A stretch of 64,000 nucleotides of DNA from Candidatus Poribacteria bacterium (GCA_022821725.1 JAJEDB010000091.1:62001-126000); one strand, 5' to 3'; positions 16,497 to 25,972 are shown, counted from the first letter of the stretch. The notes: generated from the sequence alone by a model not told the origin. Numbers and translations are program-made.

Positions 16497-17858
16497 CTAT
16501 TTTGCCAGATTCCGTGCCTCTTTGAACTTTTCTTTGGCAAATTGTCCCCAGTCCTTGATTTTTTCGTTGCGGACAGTCGGATCCTTCCAGTCGCTACGTG
16601 CCAGTTTCATCGCTTCTTCTTCAGTGATCGGCATCTTCGTTAAAGCCGCAATTGCTGCGTCACGTTTCGCCGGGTCCTTACACTTCCGGATCGCCTTCCA
16701 TGCGTTAACGAGATCCTTATGCGAATCAATAATTAAAACGCCGAAGAGATCGTTAACGATATTCCATCGGGTCCCCCCTGTATCTGAGTTATATTGGAAG
16801 GGGGTTCCCTCCATCGCAAATGGATTTGGGACAATACAGCGTTCGCCTAATTTATCGTAAAGTGCTGGTAGCACACTCGCGCGGTTTAAACCACCCTTCC
16901 ATTTGGGTCCCTCCGAGTCGGTGTCGCGGAGCATCCAAAGTTTCTGTGCGTCTTCCGATAAAACAAACTCAAGAAACTTTTGGGCGACAGACAGATTCGG
17001 GGCACCTTTGAGGATGGCAATAGGATCCGCAGTGACCACCGCCCCATCCGCTGGAACAACATATTGGATTTTGTCCGCGCCGACAACAGCAATTTGACCG
17101 TATGCATAAAAATCAATTGCGAGTCCATAAATGACCTGTCCGGCGACGACATCTGTAGGAATAGCGTTCGCACCAGCGGAGAAGCCGCGAACATTACCCC
17201 CAAGTTTCGTCAGGAGTGCGAACCCTTCGTCCCATCCGAGCGTTTGAAGGATAATCTCATACACCATGTGTGCTGAGCCACTCTCTCTTGGGTCGGCGGC
17301 ACCAATTTTACCGAGCAATGCGACATCACCCAAATCCCGCCATGTCTTGACTTTCGGGAGACTGAGCATTTCACGCAGCTCCTCATTGTGCATGATGCCG
17401 AAACTCGATAACGCCGCGCCATACCACTGATGTTCGGCATCGTAGAGCGGGATACCTTGAAACGATTGCGTCATCTGCGCAAGTTGTGCCTCAGGGAGCT
17501 TGTAGGCATTCAACCAACCGTTGTTGGAAAGGCGGAGATAATTGTCAGTGCCACCTCCAAAGAAAATATCGACACTAATACCGTCTGGCACGCGCTTAAA
17601 CTCCGATTCGATGAACCGATAGTTGGAAGAAGTGCCACCCACATCTCGCCAGTCGGTTTTGACGGTTCTACCGGTTTGTTCCTCATACCATTTCTCAAAA
17701 TTATTTCCAAACTCCGTTTCAATCCCCTCTGGATGTGGTGAAATAATGATAAGTTCGTCCTGTGCAAACAGAACAGCAGGGAGTGCCAAAAGACATAAGA
17801 CAATCCCCCACGTCACAAGATGTCCGCTGCAACGTCCGAGGGGTTTTAAATAGGACAT
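16497..17858 (-). CDS. ABC transporter solute-binding protein, Fe(III)/small-anion type
   Basis: 453 residues. Start chosen at the ATG of MSYLKPLGR (17858), preceded by AAGGAG; the frame opens further at 17939. A signal peptide (IVLCLLALPAVLFAQ) ends near residue 33. The mature part begins ELIIISPHPEG and shows the type-2 periplasmic binding fold of AfuA/FbpA proteins: DIFFGGGTDNY near 100, TWRDLGD near 180 and ADPIAILKGAPN near 285. It should deliver iron or another small ligand to an inner-membrane permease, but none is adjacent. Convergent with the sigma-FtsZ gene. Confidence 0.85.
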   Translation of the reverse strand: MSYLKPLGRCSGHLVTWGIVLCLLALPAVLFAQDELIIISPHPEGIETEFGNNFEKWYEEQTGRTVKTDWRDVGGTSSNYRFIESEFKRVPDGISVDIFFGGGTDNYLRLSNNGWLNAYKLPEAQLAQMTQSFQGIPLYDAEHQWYGAALSSFGIMHNEELREMLSLPKVKTWRDLGDVALLGKIGAADPRESGSAHMVYEIILQTLGWDEGFALLTKLGGNVRGFSAGANAIPTDVVAGQVIYGLAIDFYAYGQIAVVGADKIQYVVPADGAVVTADPIAILKGAPNLSVAQKFLEFVLSEDAQKLWMLRDTDSEGPKWKGGLNRASVLPALYDKLGERCIVPNPFAMEGTPFQYNSDTGGTRWNIVNDLFGVLIIDSHKDLVNAWKAIRKCKDPAKRDAAIAALTKMPITEEEAMKLARSDWKDPTVRNEKIKDWGQFAKEKFKEARNLAK

Positions 17859-17884
17859 GTTTTTTATTCTCCTTAAATGTATCG

Positions 17885-18859
17885 TTACGGTGAAAGTGTT
17901 GGCTGCCGATCTAAAATATATTTTATTGGGTTTACCCACTGCTCTTTCTGCTGGTTATAAATGCCGTAGTGAAGGTGCGCGCCCGTGCTACGACCAGTAT
18001 TTCCGACGTAGCCTATCAGTTGACCGCGCGTCACTTCTTCCCCAACTTTCAAACCCTCCGCGTAGTCTTGCAAATGCGCATACAACGTTTTAAGAAGCAG
18101 CGTCTCATGTTCAATCTCGACCGTTTTTCCTAAATACCCATTCCGTTTAACTGCCACAACTGTGCCGGCAGCAGCAGCAATCACAGGAACCCCGGCTTGC
18201 GTTTTAATATCAAGGCCTTGGTGGAATTCGCGTTGCTGCGTCAACGGATGCATGCGCCATCCAAACTGAGATGAATACCAATAAACGTGGTCCTCTCCAT
18301 CTGCTTGTTGGAGGTCCACCGGTAAAATTGAAGGATATTCATCAAGTTGTTCTTGATGTTTGCTGATATAATCGTGGAGAACCAAAATCTCATCCTTCAA
18401 AATGCTAACCGTTAGGGGTTCCTGTTTTTCGTGCGTATCCTCTGATATACCACTAACTGTTGATACATTTTCCTGCTGGATATCATCTGTCTCATCAGTC
18501 CCTTCGGATTCCGCAGAAACGCGACTTCCTCCGCCTCCTTGACCGAGGATACCTAAAGTCTGCCGAATCTGTTCCGTCATCTGGCGGATACTTTTCATTT
18601 CCTCATTAATATCATTAAGTTCCGATTCAGTTTGGACTTTTGCCCGCATGATTTCTTCAATTTGCTTCTTCGCATCGGCTTGTAATCTCTCTTCGGCATC
18701 GATTCTCTGATATTTTTGCGAAAGTCCGTAATTGAACCCGCCGATTGCTGTTGTGAATAGGAGAAGAAAGAAAAAAAAGAAAAGCAATATATGCCCTCGG
18801 TTAATGGTGTGCTGGCGGACCGAATTCTTACGAGATGACATTAAGATAAGCGTATACAT
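17885..18859 (-). CDS. M23-family metallopeptidase with coiled coil (NlpD/murein hydrolase-like)
   Basis: 324 residues. An N-terminal transmembrane anchor (ILLFFFFFLLLFTTAIGGF, about residues 24-45) is followed by a coiled coil (about 55-100), an acidic Ser/Thr-rich linker and a C-terminal LytM/M23 domain. The zinc ligands are HQGLD (near 228) and HLHYG (near 306). Such enzymes cut peptidoglycan cross-bridges during growth or division, or are inactive activators of amidases; here both ligand motifs are intact. ATG at 18859 has AAGGAG 10 bases upstream. Membrane-bound, facing the periplasm. Confidence 0.88.
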   Translation of the reverse strand: MYTLILMSSRKNSVRQHTINRGHILLFFFFFLLLFTTAIGGFNYGLSQKYQRIDAEERLQADAKKQIEEIMRAKVQTESELNDINEEMKSIRQMTEQIRQTLGILGQGGGGSRVSAESEGTDETDDIQQENVSTVSGISEDTHEKQEPLTVSILKDEILVLHDYISKHQEQLDEYPSILPVDLQQADGEDHVYWYSSQFGWRMHPLTQQREFHQGLDIKTQAGVPVIAAAAGTVVAVKRNGYLGKTVEIEHETLLLKTLYAHLQDYAEGLKVGEEVTRGQLIGYVGNTGRSTGAHLHYGIYNQQKEQWVNPIKYILDRQPTLSP

Positions 18860-19088
18860 CTAATGGATTCTCCTTACACTTTAGAATCAAGACTTACACA
18901 GGGCTCTTTTGTAGCATAACCTATTAGGTGCTGCTACACACTGCCTGCGTTTTTGTCCGATCCTTGTTTAATAGCACTGGCTATGATCAAAATTGTGTCC
19001 TAAGAATCTTGTATTGCTCCTGAGATAGGTTCTGTTGTAGAAAACTATCTGAAAGCAAGCAAAACGATTTCGCCAATAATATTATTAA

Positions 19089-19117
19089 AATTTACCCTGC
19101 AAACGTAACCAAGTCAA
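19089..19117 (-). promoter_or_regulatory. Possible promoter for the M23 peptidase
   Basis: On the minus strand TTGACT (19117-19112), a 17-base spacer and TAAATT (19094-19089) lie about 230 bases before the peptidase start. The long leader is otherwise AT-rich. Confidence 0.35.
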
Positions 19118-19217
19118 GTAAAAAACGTTTAAAATACGTTATAACGGTATCCTTATGTGCAAAAATTTTACGATACATACCTACTCTTGCTTCAACTTTG
19201 ATTTTATGATTCAGTAG

Positions 19218-19244
19218 GTCGGGTAGAACTGCGTGAAACCCGAC
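19218..19244. repeat. GTCGGGT/ACCCGAC hairpin
   Basis: GTCGGGT (19218-19224) and ACCCGAC (19238-19244) form a 7-bp stem with a 13-base loop. It stands in the long gap between the M23 gene and the 44-residue peptide. The rest of 18877-19337 is AT-rich with no gene seen. Confidence 0.5.
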
Positions 19245-19337
19245 AAAATCGGACGAGCCCACCTATCAGTTTAGATGTGACAGGTCACTACACACTGTAA
19301 GCAAAACTTACGTAAATTGCAGAAGTCCCGCCCTATT

Positions 19338-19472
19338 TTACAAATGGGCAACAATCGCCGGCATTTTCCAGACAAGAACGAGAATAGCCCCGAGTAGAAT
19401 GAGATACCACACCATTAAGACTCGGATACGTGTTCTTTTGAAGATGTCACGCCGAGAACGTTTGAGTTTCAT
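19338..19472 (-). CDS. Small single-pass membrane protein (44 residues)
   Basis: A 44-residue frame starting MKLKRSRRDIFKRTRIR, a strongly basic head, followed by a hydrophobic segment (VLMVWYLILLGAILVLVW) and a short tail. This predicts one transmembrane helix with a cytoplasmic N terminus. It points the same way as the CorC-like gene upstream and is separated from it by the 90-bp repeat. The ribosome-binding site (AAGAGC) is weak. Family unknown. It could be a chance frame, but the charge-then-helix layout is convincing. Confidence 0.5.
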   Translation of the reverse strand: MKLKRSRRDIFKRTRIRVLMVWYLILLGAILVLVWKMPAIVAHL

Positions 19473-19518
19473 GATTGCTCTTTTATTTTTCCCAAGCCCC
19501 CTCACCCTAAAATCGTAT

Positions 19519-19608
19519 AGGACTTACACACTACCCCGGTAGGTGCGGTTTCTAACCGCACCGAATCCTGTGAAAATGGGTGAAATTTGGTCATTTTGCG
19601 TAAGTCCT
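19519..19608. mobile_element. 90-bp MITE-like element, copy A
   Basis: Terminal inverted repeats AGGACTTAC (19519-19527) and GTAAGTCCT (19600-19608) bound a unit holding the palindrome GGTAGGTGCGGTTTCTAACC (from 19538). A second 90-bp unit with the same ends and a different central palindrome is at 28804-28893, and a left half is at 59.63 kb. No coding capacity, so if mobile it must be moved by an enzyme encoded elsewhere. Confidence 0.65.
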
Positions 19609-19638
19609 GTCGTATATATCAACACGGTACTGAGGGGG

Positions 19639-20559
19639 TCATCCTGTTTTTTTCAGAACACGAATCCCAGAAAGTCGGTATTTACTGACATCGTCTACAT
19701 TGAATTCAAAGTCTTCATATTCAATTTTTTCGCCTTGTGCTGGCAACCGCCCGAGCGATATGAAAATAAAGCCACCGATAGTATCACACTGATCCCTTGG
19801 AATATCGGTCCCTAACACCCGATTGACCTCAGAAATTGACACGCGCGCATCAATCCACCACTCGTTTCCCGCGAGTTCCTCCACACGCGGCAGTTCCCGC
19901 TTCCGATTGGTCGCGATGTCACCGATAATTTTTTCCAAAATATCTATCAGTTCTACAATTCCTATACAACTCCCGTGTTCGTTAACCACGATCGCTATAG
20001 GGATTTCGGATTGCCGCAGCTCGTTTAATAAATCCAAGGCGGACTTCGGCGCGGGCACATACAGCACCTCTCTTACAAATATTGTTAAATCCTGGTTCTG
20101 TTGCTCGCTTGTGACAATTTCTGTGGCATCAACGACACCGATCAACTGATCGACGCGTTCGTTATAAACAGGGATATAACGGTAATTGGTAGCACGACAG
20201 TATTGTGGAATCTCAGCGCACGGCGATCTTATGATTAACGGAACTATCTCGGACAACGGGAGCATCACCTCCTGCGCTGTCAATGTTTGCAAACTGAAGA
20301 TCCCACGTAAGAATTGGCGTTCGTGTTCAGGAAACGCCTGAATGTTCTCCTGCAGTAACTGCGTAAGTTGTTCACGGGCCAATACCGACTTTCGACCCGA
20401 TTTCCCGAAGAACCCCTTTTTTTCAGGAGAGGCTTCCTGTTCCTCATAAACAACAAGCGCATTCGGTTGCGCAGGCACGACTTCCCCTCTGTCCTGTTTC
20501 CTAATAACAGGCATCTGGCGATTTTTTTCTTCCGAAACGTCTTTGGTAATTTCGTCCAT
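19639..20559 (-). CDS. CBS-pair protein with CorC/HlyC-associated domain
   Basis: 306 residues. A charged N terminus (about 1-70) leads into two CBS motifs (LTAQEVMLPLSEIVPL near 95 and VREVLYVPAPKSALDLL near 160) and a C-terminal CorC_HlyC (transporter-associated) domain (WWIDARVSISEVNRVLG through SGIRVLKK, about 228-305). The CNNM/DUF21 transmembrane part found in larger relatives is absent, as in Enterobacterial CorC. Family members are linked to Mg/Co efflux or haemolysin-like functions, usually sensing adenosine nucleotides through CBS. GGAGCAATC precedes the ATG. Confidence 0.88.
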   Translation of the reverse strand: MDEITKDVSEEKNRQMPVIRKQDRGEVVPAQPNALVVYEEQEASPEKKGFFGKSGRKSVLAREQLTQLLQENIQAFPEHERQFLRGIFSLQTLTAQEVMLPLSEIVPLIIRSPCAEIPQYCRATNYRYIPVYNERVDQLIGVVDATEIVTSEQQNQDLTIFVREVLYVPAPKSALDLLNELRQSEIPIAIVVNEHGSCIGIVELIDILEKIIGDIATNRKRELPRVEELAGNEWWIDARVSISEVNRVLGTDIPRDQCDTIGGFIFISLGRLPAQGEKIEYEDFEFNVDDVSKYRLSGIRVLKKTG

Positions 20560-20612
20560 GATGATTGCTCCATCTACTATGAAATTTCCACTAACTTTTT
20601 GTGGAAGATCTT

Positions 20613-21434
20613 CTATGTTTGCGCAACAAGCGTCAGTTCTGTTTTGCCATTGAGACCCGCAACAACGGGAAATGTTTTCTCCCCTGGCCTGCCATCTTTC
20701 GGCACATACCGGACCTGCGGTGAGAAGTAGGCATACAACGCCGTGTTCCGAGGGTTAGGTGTCGTGTTTGGACCAGAACCGTGTACCATTAAACTGTGAA
20801 AAAATAAAGCACTACCCGCAGAAAGTGGGACATCCATCTGTTGTTCCGAGACCTCCTTCTGATCGGTAAGCACTGCATCCTGCTGACGTGCGATATGGCC
20901 CCACGACTGCATTCCCCATAAATGGCTTCTCGGAATTACCTTGAAACAACCGTTTTCGACTGTGGCGTCATTGAGGGCAATACTCACGGTAACAAGGTTC
21001 GGTGGTTCCATGGGCCAATACGCCGAATCTTGATGTAACCCGTGCGAAGATCCATGAAACGCCGGTTTGAACATCAGTGTACTTCTAAAGAGCAACAGGT
21101 CGTCTGTTCCAATAAGTTCTTGAACAACGCGAATGAGTTTCGGATGTTGTGCGAGGTCCCGAAATACTTCGGAGTACTGACGCGTGTTTTCTGCCTTCCG
21201 CAGCACAGGTAAATTATTCCCTTGCGTTTCATCTGTGGCGAACGGTTCCTGCTGGACGTGCCGGCGTGCGACCGCTGCCCGTTCTTTCTCAGGATCAGAC
21301 TCCTGTCCTGCGGCAAACTGATGCAAACAGTGGATCTCCGCTTGACACGTTTCGACTTCTGCTGCCGATAACAGATTCTCAACAACGAGGTAACCTTCCT
21401 TTTCAAAAAACGCTTTCCGCGCCTTCAAATCCAT
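20613..21434 (-). CDS. Phytanoyl-CoA dioxygenase (PhyH) family protein 1
   Basis: 273 residues. The start at 21434 (MDLKARKAFFEKEGYLVVEN) has GGAGGTTAG directly upstream, inside the end of the transporter gene. The double-stranded beta-helix Fe(II)/2-oxoglutarate oxygenase fold is marked by the HQDSAYWP motif (HxD metal ligands, near 135), the distal His in SLMVHGSGPN (near 215) and an Arg (NPRNTALYAYF) for 2-oxoglutarate. These enzymes hydroxylate diverse small molecules. The substrate is not evident. It is paired with an Nramp-like transporter, one base apart. Confidence 0.9.
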   Translation of the reverse strand: MDLKARKAFFEKEGYLVVENLLSAAEVETCQAEIHCLHQFAAGQESDPEKERAAVARRHVQQEPFATDETQGNNLPVLRKAENTRQYSEVFRDLAQHPKLIRVVQELIGTDDLLLFRSTLMFKPAFHGSSHGLHQDSAYWPMEPPNLVTVSIALNDATVENGCFKVIPRSHLWGMQSWGHIARQQDAVLTDQKEVSEQQMDVPLSAGSALFFHSLMVHGSGPNTTPNPRNTALYAYFSPQVRYVPKDGRPGEKTFPVVAGLNGKTELTLVAQT

Positions 21435-21435
21435 G

Positions 21436-22866
21436 CTAACCTCCAATTACTTGTTTAACTTCCCAGACAATACTTGAAATCGCAAACCCGATATAGACAC
21501 ATGAAGCGATAACCATCATGAAGGTAGAAAGCCGTTTCGGTTTTGCGAAATCGGGTAAAAAGCGGTAGTTCATGTAAAGCGTAAGCGGCACATAGATCGC
21601 CATAGCGAAACCCCCCATATACGCCGCATTAAAGAGGAATCCTAATTCACTGACGTTTAACTGCTCCATAACGAAGGTGATGACACACCCACCGACAATC
21701 CAGATGCCCGCGATAAGAAGGTACCACCAATTTAGGTCTCGTCTCTGTGCCCCCCGGAAGTTGGTGTAGATAATATCAGAAATAGAGCGTGACACCCCAT
21801 CAACGAGAGCAAGTTGCGTGCCGAAAAGCGTCGCAACACCAACCAATAAGAAGATCCGCTGCCCCGCTACGCCCCAGATTTCGCCTAATATCTGTGCTTC
21901 GTCGTAGATGAGTTTGCCCTGTTCAGGGACAATGCCTTGCGGATGTAAAACCGCGAGCGCACCGAAAATAAAGAGCAAAATCGTGAAAGTGTTGAGCGCC
22001 CAAAAGAACAGTATCTGATCTTTTTTCACATATTGCCACCATTCAGTAAAACGTTTTCGGTTTTCCTCCGTCACCTCAAAAAGAAACCCTGTCGCGGGCA
22101 CCTTTTCGCTCCTGCCGCGAAGCGGGTTCTGTAGGCTTGGCAGCTGCGCACCCATCCCGATGTTTTTATCCCGTAGATAGAACGTGTAAAAGAGGTTTGC
22201 TGTTCCGCCTGCCCCCGCAAAAACCAACGCACTGAACAACTTTTTCACCGACATACCCGGGTCTATATATCCAACATTTATCATACCAGAACCGAGTTTC
22301 TGCCAGGTTTCCATTGAGCCGACAGCGATGGCAACCAGAATCAAACCGATCGTTACAATGGCAACGAGCACCTCAACCGTTCGTTCAACGGATTGATAAA
22401 TCATCTTGGGTCCAAAAAGGATCGCCGCGACCCCAGCAAATGTCACCATTGTCCAGAAGGTATCAGGACCCCAACCCCCAGGTCCAAGTATGAGTGCTTT
22501 GAGCGCAAGTCCCGATGTCCGGGCCCATCCGGGAGCTATCCAACCCACCACAGTCAGTAGGATGAACAACGGCGCGAAACCTCGCCAGATACGGCTATAT
22601 CCCGTATACACCGTCTCACCTGTGGTGATCGTCCAGCGTCCGACTTCAAAGTTTATCCAGAGTTGAAGGAATACACCGAGCACCGCCGCCCAAATCATGC
22701 TCCCGCCATATTCAGCAGCGATGAGAGGCCAAATCACACTCTCACCCGCACCAATAGACAGACCAACCAAGATAGCACCGGGACCCGCAATTTTCCAAAA
22801 AGGTAACTGTTTCTCTGGCAATTCGACGATCCTGAAATCATCAAGCGGTTGATAAATCTTAGACAT
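21436..22866 (-). CDS. Nramp-fold membrane transporter lacking metal-binding motifs
   Basis: 476 residues with about eleven hydrophobic segments. The N-terminal helix (FWKIAGPGAILVGLSIGAGE) aligns in style with Nramp helix 1, but where metal transporters have DPGN this has GAGE. The helix-6 metal motif (MPH) is replaced by AGGTANLFY. So an Nramp/LeuT fold is likely, while Mn/Fe transport is not supported. A charged loop of about 60 residues (near 235-290) is larger than usual. The PhyH gene follows one base downstream, suggesting uptake of the PhyH substrate. Confidence 0.75.
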   Translation of the reverse strand: MSKIYQPLDDFRIVELPEKQLPFWKIAGPGAILVGLSIGAGESVIWPLIAAEYGGSMIWAAVLGVFLQLWINFEVGRWTITTGETVYTGYSRIWRGFAPLFILLTVVGWIAPGWARTSGLALKALILGPGGWGPDTFWTMVTFAGVAAILFGPKMIYQSVERTVEVLVAIVTIGLILVAIAVGSMETWQKLGSGMINVGYIDPGMSVKKLFSALVFAGAGGTANLFYTFYLRDKNIGMGAQLPSLQNPLRGRSEKVPATGFLFEVTEENRKRFTEWWQYVKKDQILFFWALNTFTILLFIFGALAVLHPQGIVPEQGKLIYDEAQILGEIWGVAGQRIFLLVGVATLFGTQLALVDGVSRSISDIIYTNFRGAQRRDLNWWYLLIAGIWIVGGCVITFVMEQLNVSELGFLFNAAYMGGFAMAIYVPLTLYMNYRFLPDFAKPKRLSTFMMVIASCVYIGFAISSIVWEVKQVIGG

Positions 22867-22925
22867 TTTAATTTTACCTTGCGGTTCGGTCAGGCGGGTT
22901 TGAACATTTAACGCCTTGCGAATTA

Positions 22926-25883
22926 TTAAAAAACCGCCTCATGTAAGATTTCAATCGGGTGCTTCGGTTGCACACCCGTCCCATGTTCCAGTTGATGTCT
23001 ACAAGAAAAGCCAGCGGCACTTAGCGCAAAACTGCCCGGAGGTTTCTCGCGGACAGCCTCAAAAAGCCTCAATTCGCCAATTTGCATAGAGAGGTCATAG
23101 TGTGCCTTTTCGTATCCGAATGCACCCGCCATGCCACAACAACTCGAATCGATCACAGTGACGTTATGTTCCGATGGCAAACTTAACATCTTCACAGTCG
23201 GCTGAGTCCCCACGAGTGCTCGCTGATGACAATGTCCATGCAGCAATACATCACGCGGTTCCGCCGAGAATTCCAAGGGCAATTCACCCTTGTCAGCAAG
23301 TTGGACAAGAAATTCCTCGAACGAACAGGTCGCTTCAGCGACACCTTTCGCGGCAGGCGTGCCGATCAGCTCGACGTAATCATCAGTGATAGCAGAGGTA
23401 CAACTCGGTTCACACCCGACAATTGGAATTCCCGCGTCAGCATAACCGCGAAGTGCGTCAATATTGTAACTCGCATTCGCAACGGCTCGGTCAAGCATTC
23501 CCTCGGAGATAAGAGGGCGTCCACAACACTTTTTTTTCGGCAGTAACACTTCAAAGCCACAAGCTTCGAGCAATTCCACCGCAGCTTTGCCGATAGCGGG
23601 TTCGCTGTAATTCATAAAGGTATCCGAAAAAAGAACCACCTTTTTGTCCGATCTTCGTCGGGATTTCCGCTTTCGGAACCACTGTTCATGGGTAGGGCGC
23701 ACGAAAGTGGGCATATCGCGCCGCCGATCAACACCGATGAGTTTCTCAGCAACCCATTTAGAGAACTCGTTATTGACTGCCCAGTTCGAGAAGGGTGAGA
23801 ACATTGATCCTAAGGGCGCGAGTGCCCCGATTTCACCGAACAAACGTCGGGGCAAAGGTAAACCGTTTGCTTTATGGTAATGTGCAAGGACTTCATACTT
23901 AATCTTCGCCATGTCTACATTCGATGGACATTCCGCCTTACACGCTTTGCATCCCAGACATAAGTCTAATACTTCTTGGAGCCGTTCACTTGTGAGTTCC
24001 GTATGTGGCAACGCACCTGAAATAATTGATCGAAGCGCATTTGCACGGCCACGTGTCGAGTGCTCTTCTTCGCGTGTGCCAATAAAGGAGGGGCACATCG
24101 TGCCAGTCAGTGTTTTCCGACACGCACCGACACCGTTGCACATTTCGATTGCCCCGCCAAATCCGTCTTGGCTGGAAAAATCGAAGTAAGTATCAACCTT
24201 AATGGTGTTATAGTCTGTCCCGAAGCGGAGATTTTCTGTCATCAGGGGCGCATCAACGATTTTACCCGGATTCATGATCCCGTTCGGATCAAACGCTTTT
24301 TTCACTTCAGCGAGGGCTTGATATATCTGCGGACCGAACATGCTCTCTATCCACTCACTGCGGACGAGACCATCGCCATGTTCACCGCTCATCGCACCGT
24401 CTAATTCCATGAGCAGGTCTCGGACCTCGCTGGCGATGTCGTGCATCTTCTGAATATCGGTTTCAGATTTGAGATTGACGATAGGACGGTTGTGCAATAA
24501 TCCAACGCTCGCGTGCGCGTAGTAGGCAGCAGTCGTATCGTGTGATGTAACAATCTCGTCAAATCTGCGGACGTATTCCGGTAAATTCTCTATCGGCACT
24601 GCGGCATCTTCGACGAAACCAACCGGCTTCGCATCACCCTTCATCCCCATTAACAAACCAAGTCCTGCTTTCCGAGTTTCCCAGACGCGGGACTTCTCCT
24701 CACCGGTAAAACAGCGCACGAATGCATAACCGAAGCCGGTACTTTTCAGCGTTTTTTCAAGCCTGTCTAACTGCGACTCCAATTCCGCTTGAGTTTCACC
24801 GTAAAATTCAACAGCAAGCAGTGCGGCAGGTTCACCTTGTATGAAAGTCATAAGCCGCGAAAATTCCAATGAATCCCGCGCCATATCAAGAATAGTCTTA
24901 TCTATAAGTTCTACGGCAGTCGGATTACATTCCAAGATAGGTTGCATCGCCTCCATGGAACCGACAAGTGACTCGAAATGTACAACGCATAAAGCCGTCA
25001 ATTTAGGAATCGGCACGAGGTTTATGGTCGCCTCAAGCGTCGTTGCAAGTGTCCCTTCAGAGCCGACGAGGATTTTCGTCAAGCTAAACGGATGGTCTTC
25101 GTCACATCCATCACGACGATAAGGCGTCACCTCTTTTGAACCAGCATCTGGAATAAACTCATCGAGATTGTAACCCGCAACGCGACGCAGGATACGAGGA
25201 TAGCGTTTACGAATCTCAGCTTCGTTGTCCGCACACACTCGGCAAAGTTCACGATAAATGTTTGCCTCTAATGTGTTGCCCTGTTTTTTAGTCTCTAATT
25301 CTGCAATCGAAATGGGGGATGCTGTGATTTCATCAGCGTTGGAAAGCACTAAATCAAGCGACATGACGTGATCAATGGTTTTACCATAGATGAGGGAATG
25401 CGAACCCGCGGAGTTGTTTCCAATGGTGCCACCGACGTTCGCTCGGCTGCTCGTAGCGACATCAGGCGCATACATCAAACCGTGAGGTTTTAACTTATGG
25501 TTCAGTTCGTCTAAGACAATACCGGGTTGCACGCGCGCCCAACGCTCAGCGACATTTACCTCAAGGAGTTGGTTCATGTATTTGGACATGTCCAACACGA
25601 TTGCCTTACCAACACTCTGACCAGCGAGACTCGTACCACCACCGCGCGGGAGGATTGGAATGTTGCGTGCTGCCGCGATTTGCACAGTCTTAATAACATC
25701 TTGGCTATCTTTCGGGATGACAACACCTATCGGCTGTATTTGGTAGAGGCTCGCGTCCGTGCTATAGAGTGCCTTAGAATACAAATCAAAGCGCACCTCT
25801 CCTGCAAGCGTATTGGATAATTGGTGTTCAAGGGTTTCCAATGTAGAAGGGTCCATATTTGTCGTCCAAAAAACTGTAAACAT
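22926..25883 (-). CDS. FAD-linked oxidase plus Fe-S oxidoreductase (D-lactate/2-hydroxyglutarate dehydrogenase type)
   Basis: Up to 985 residues. Domains in order: FAD-binding type-4 domain (ILPRGGGTSLAGQSVG near 75), FAD-oxidase C domain, a 4Fe-4S motif (CLGCKACKAECP near 660) and two CCG domains (KKCCGRPLISEG near 785 and DSSCCGMAGAFGYE near 910). It resembles the large single-chain D-lactate dehydrogenases and E. coli YdiJ. It should oxidise a D-2-hydroxyacid and pass electrons to a quinone or another carrier. The ATG at 25856 (MDPSTLE) is an alternative start; neither has a clear ribosome-binding site. Confidence 0.9.
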   Translation of the reverse strand: MFTVFWTTNMDPSTLETLEHQLSNTLAGEVRFDLYSKALYSTDASLYQIQPIGVVIPKDSQDVIKTVQIAAARNIPILPRGGGTSLAGQSVGKAIVLDMSKYMNQLLEVNVAERWARVQPGIVLDELNHKLKPHGLMYAPDVATSSRANVGGTIGNNSAGSHSLIYGKTIDHVMSLDLVLSNADEITASPISIAELETKKQGNTLEANIYRELCRVCADNEAEIRKRYPRILRRVAGYNLDEFIPDAGSKEVTPYRRDGCDEDHPFSLTKILVGSEGTLATTLEATINLVPIPKLTALCVVHFESLVGSMEAMQPILECNPTAVELIDKTILDMARDSLEFSRLMTFIQGEPAALLAVEFYGETQAELESQLDRLEKTLKSTGFGYAFVRCFTGEEKSRVWETRKAGLGLLMGMKGDAKPVGFVEDAAVPIENLPEYVRRFDEIVTSHDTTAAYYAHASVGLLHNRPIVNLKSETDIQKMHDIASEVRDLLMELDGAMSGEHGDGLVRSEWIESMFGPQIYQALAEVKKAFDPNGIMNPGKIVDAPLMTENLRFGTDYNTIKVDTYFDFSSQDGFGGAIEMCNGVGACRKTLTGTMCPSFIGTREEEHSTRGRANALRSIISGALPHTELTSERLQEVLDLCLGCKACKAECPSNVDMAKIKYEVLAHYHKANGLPLPRRLFGEIGALAPLGSMFSPFSNWAVNNEFSKWVAEKLIGVDRRRDMPTFVRPTHEQWFRKRKSRRRSDKKVVLFSDTFMNYSEPAIGKAAVELLEACGFEVLLPKKKCCGRPLISEGMLDRAVANASYNIDALRGYADAGIPIVGCEPSCTSAITDDYVELIGTPAAKGVAEATCSFEEFLVQLADKGELPLEFSAEPRDVLLHGHCHQRALVGTQPTVKMLSLPSEHNVTVIDSSCCGMAGAFGYEKAHYDLSMQIGELRLFEAVREKPPGSFALSAAGFSCRHQLEHGTGVQPKHPIEILHEAVF

Positions 25884-25931
25884 CGCGAGGGGTCATCGCG
25901 ACCGTTCCTTTTTTATCCTCCCCAAAAAAAT

Positions 25932-25960
25932 TTGACATCGCTACCCGAGTAAAGTATAAT
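25932..25960 (+). promoter_or_regulatory. Consensus sigma70 promoter for tRNA-Leu
   Basis: TTGACA (25932-25937), a 17-base spacer and TATAAT (25955-25960) end 12 bases before the tRNA. Both hexamers match the consensus exactly. Confidence 0.85.
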
Positions 25961-25972
25961 TAACCATACGAT

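Noticed and set aside
16227..16643. Alternate frame continuing FtsZ past 16408
   Set aside because: The translation has no FtsZ tail similarity and runs into the convergent binding-protein gene.
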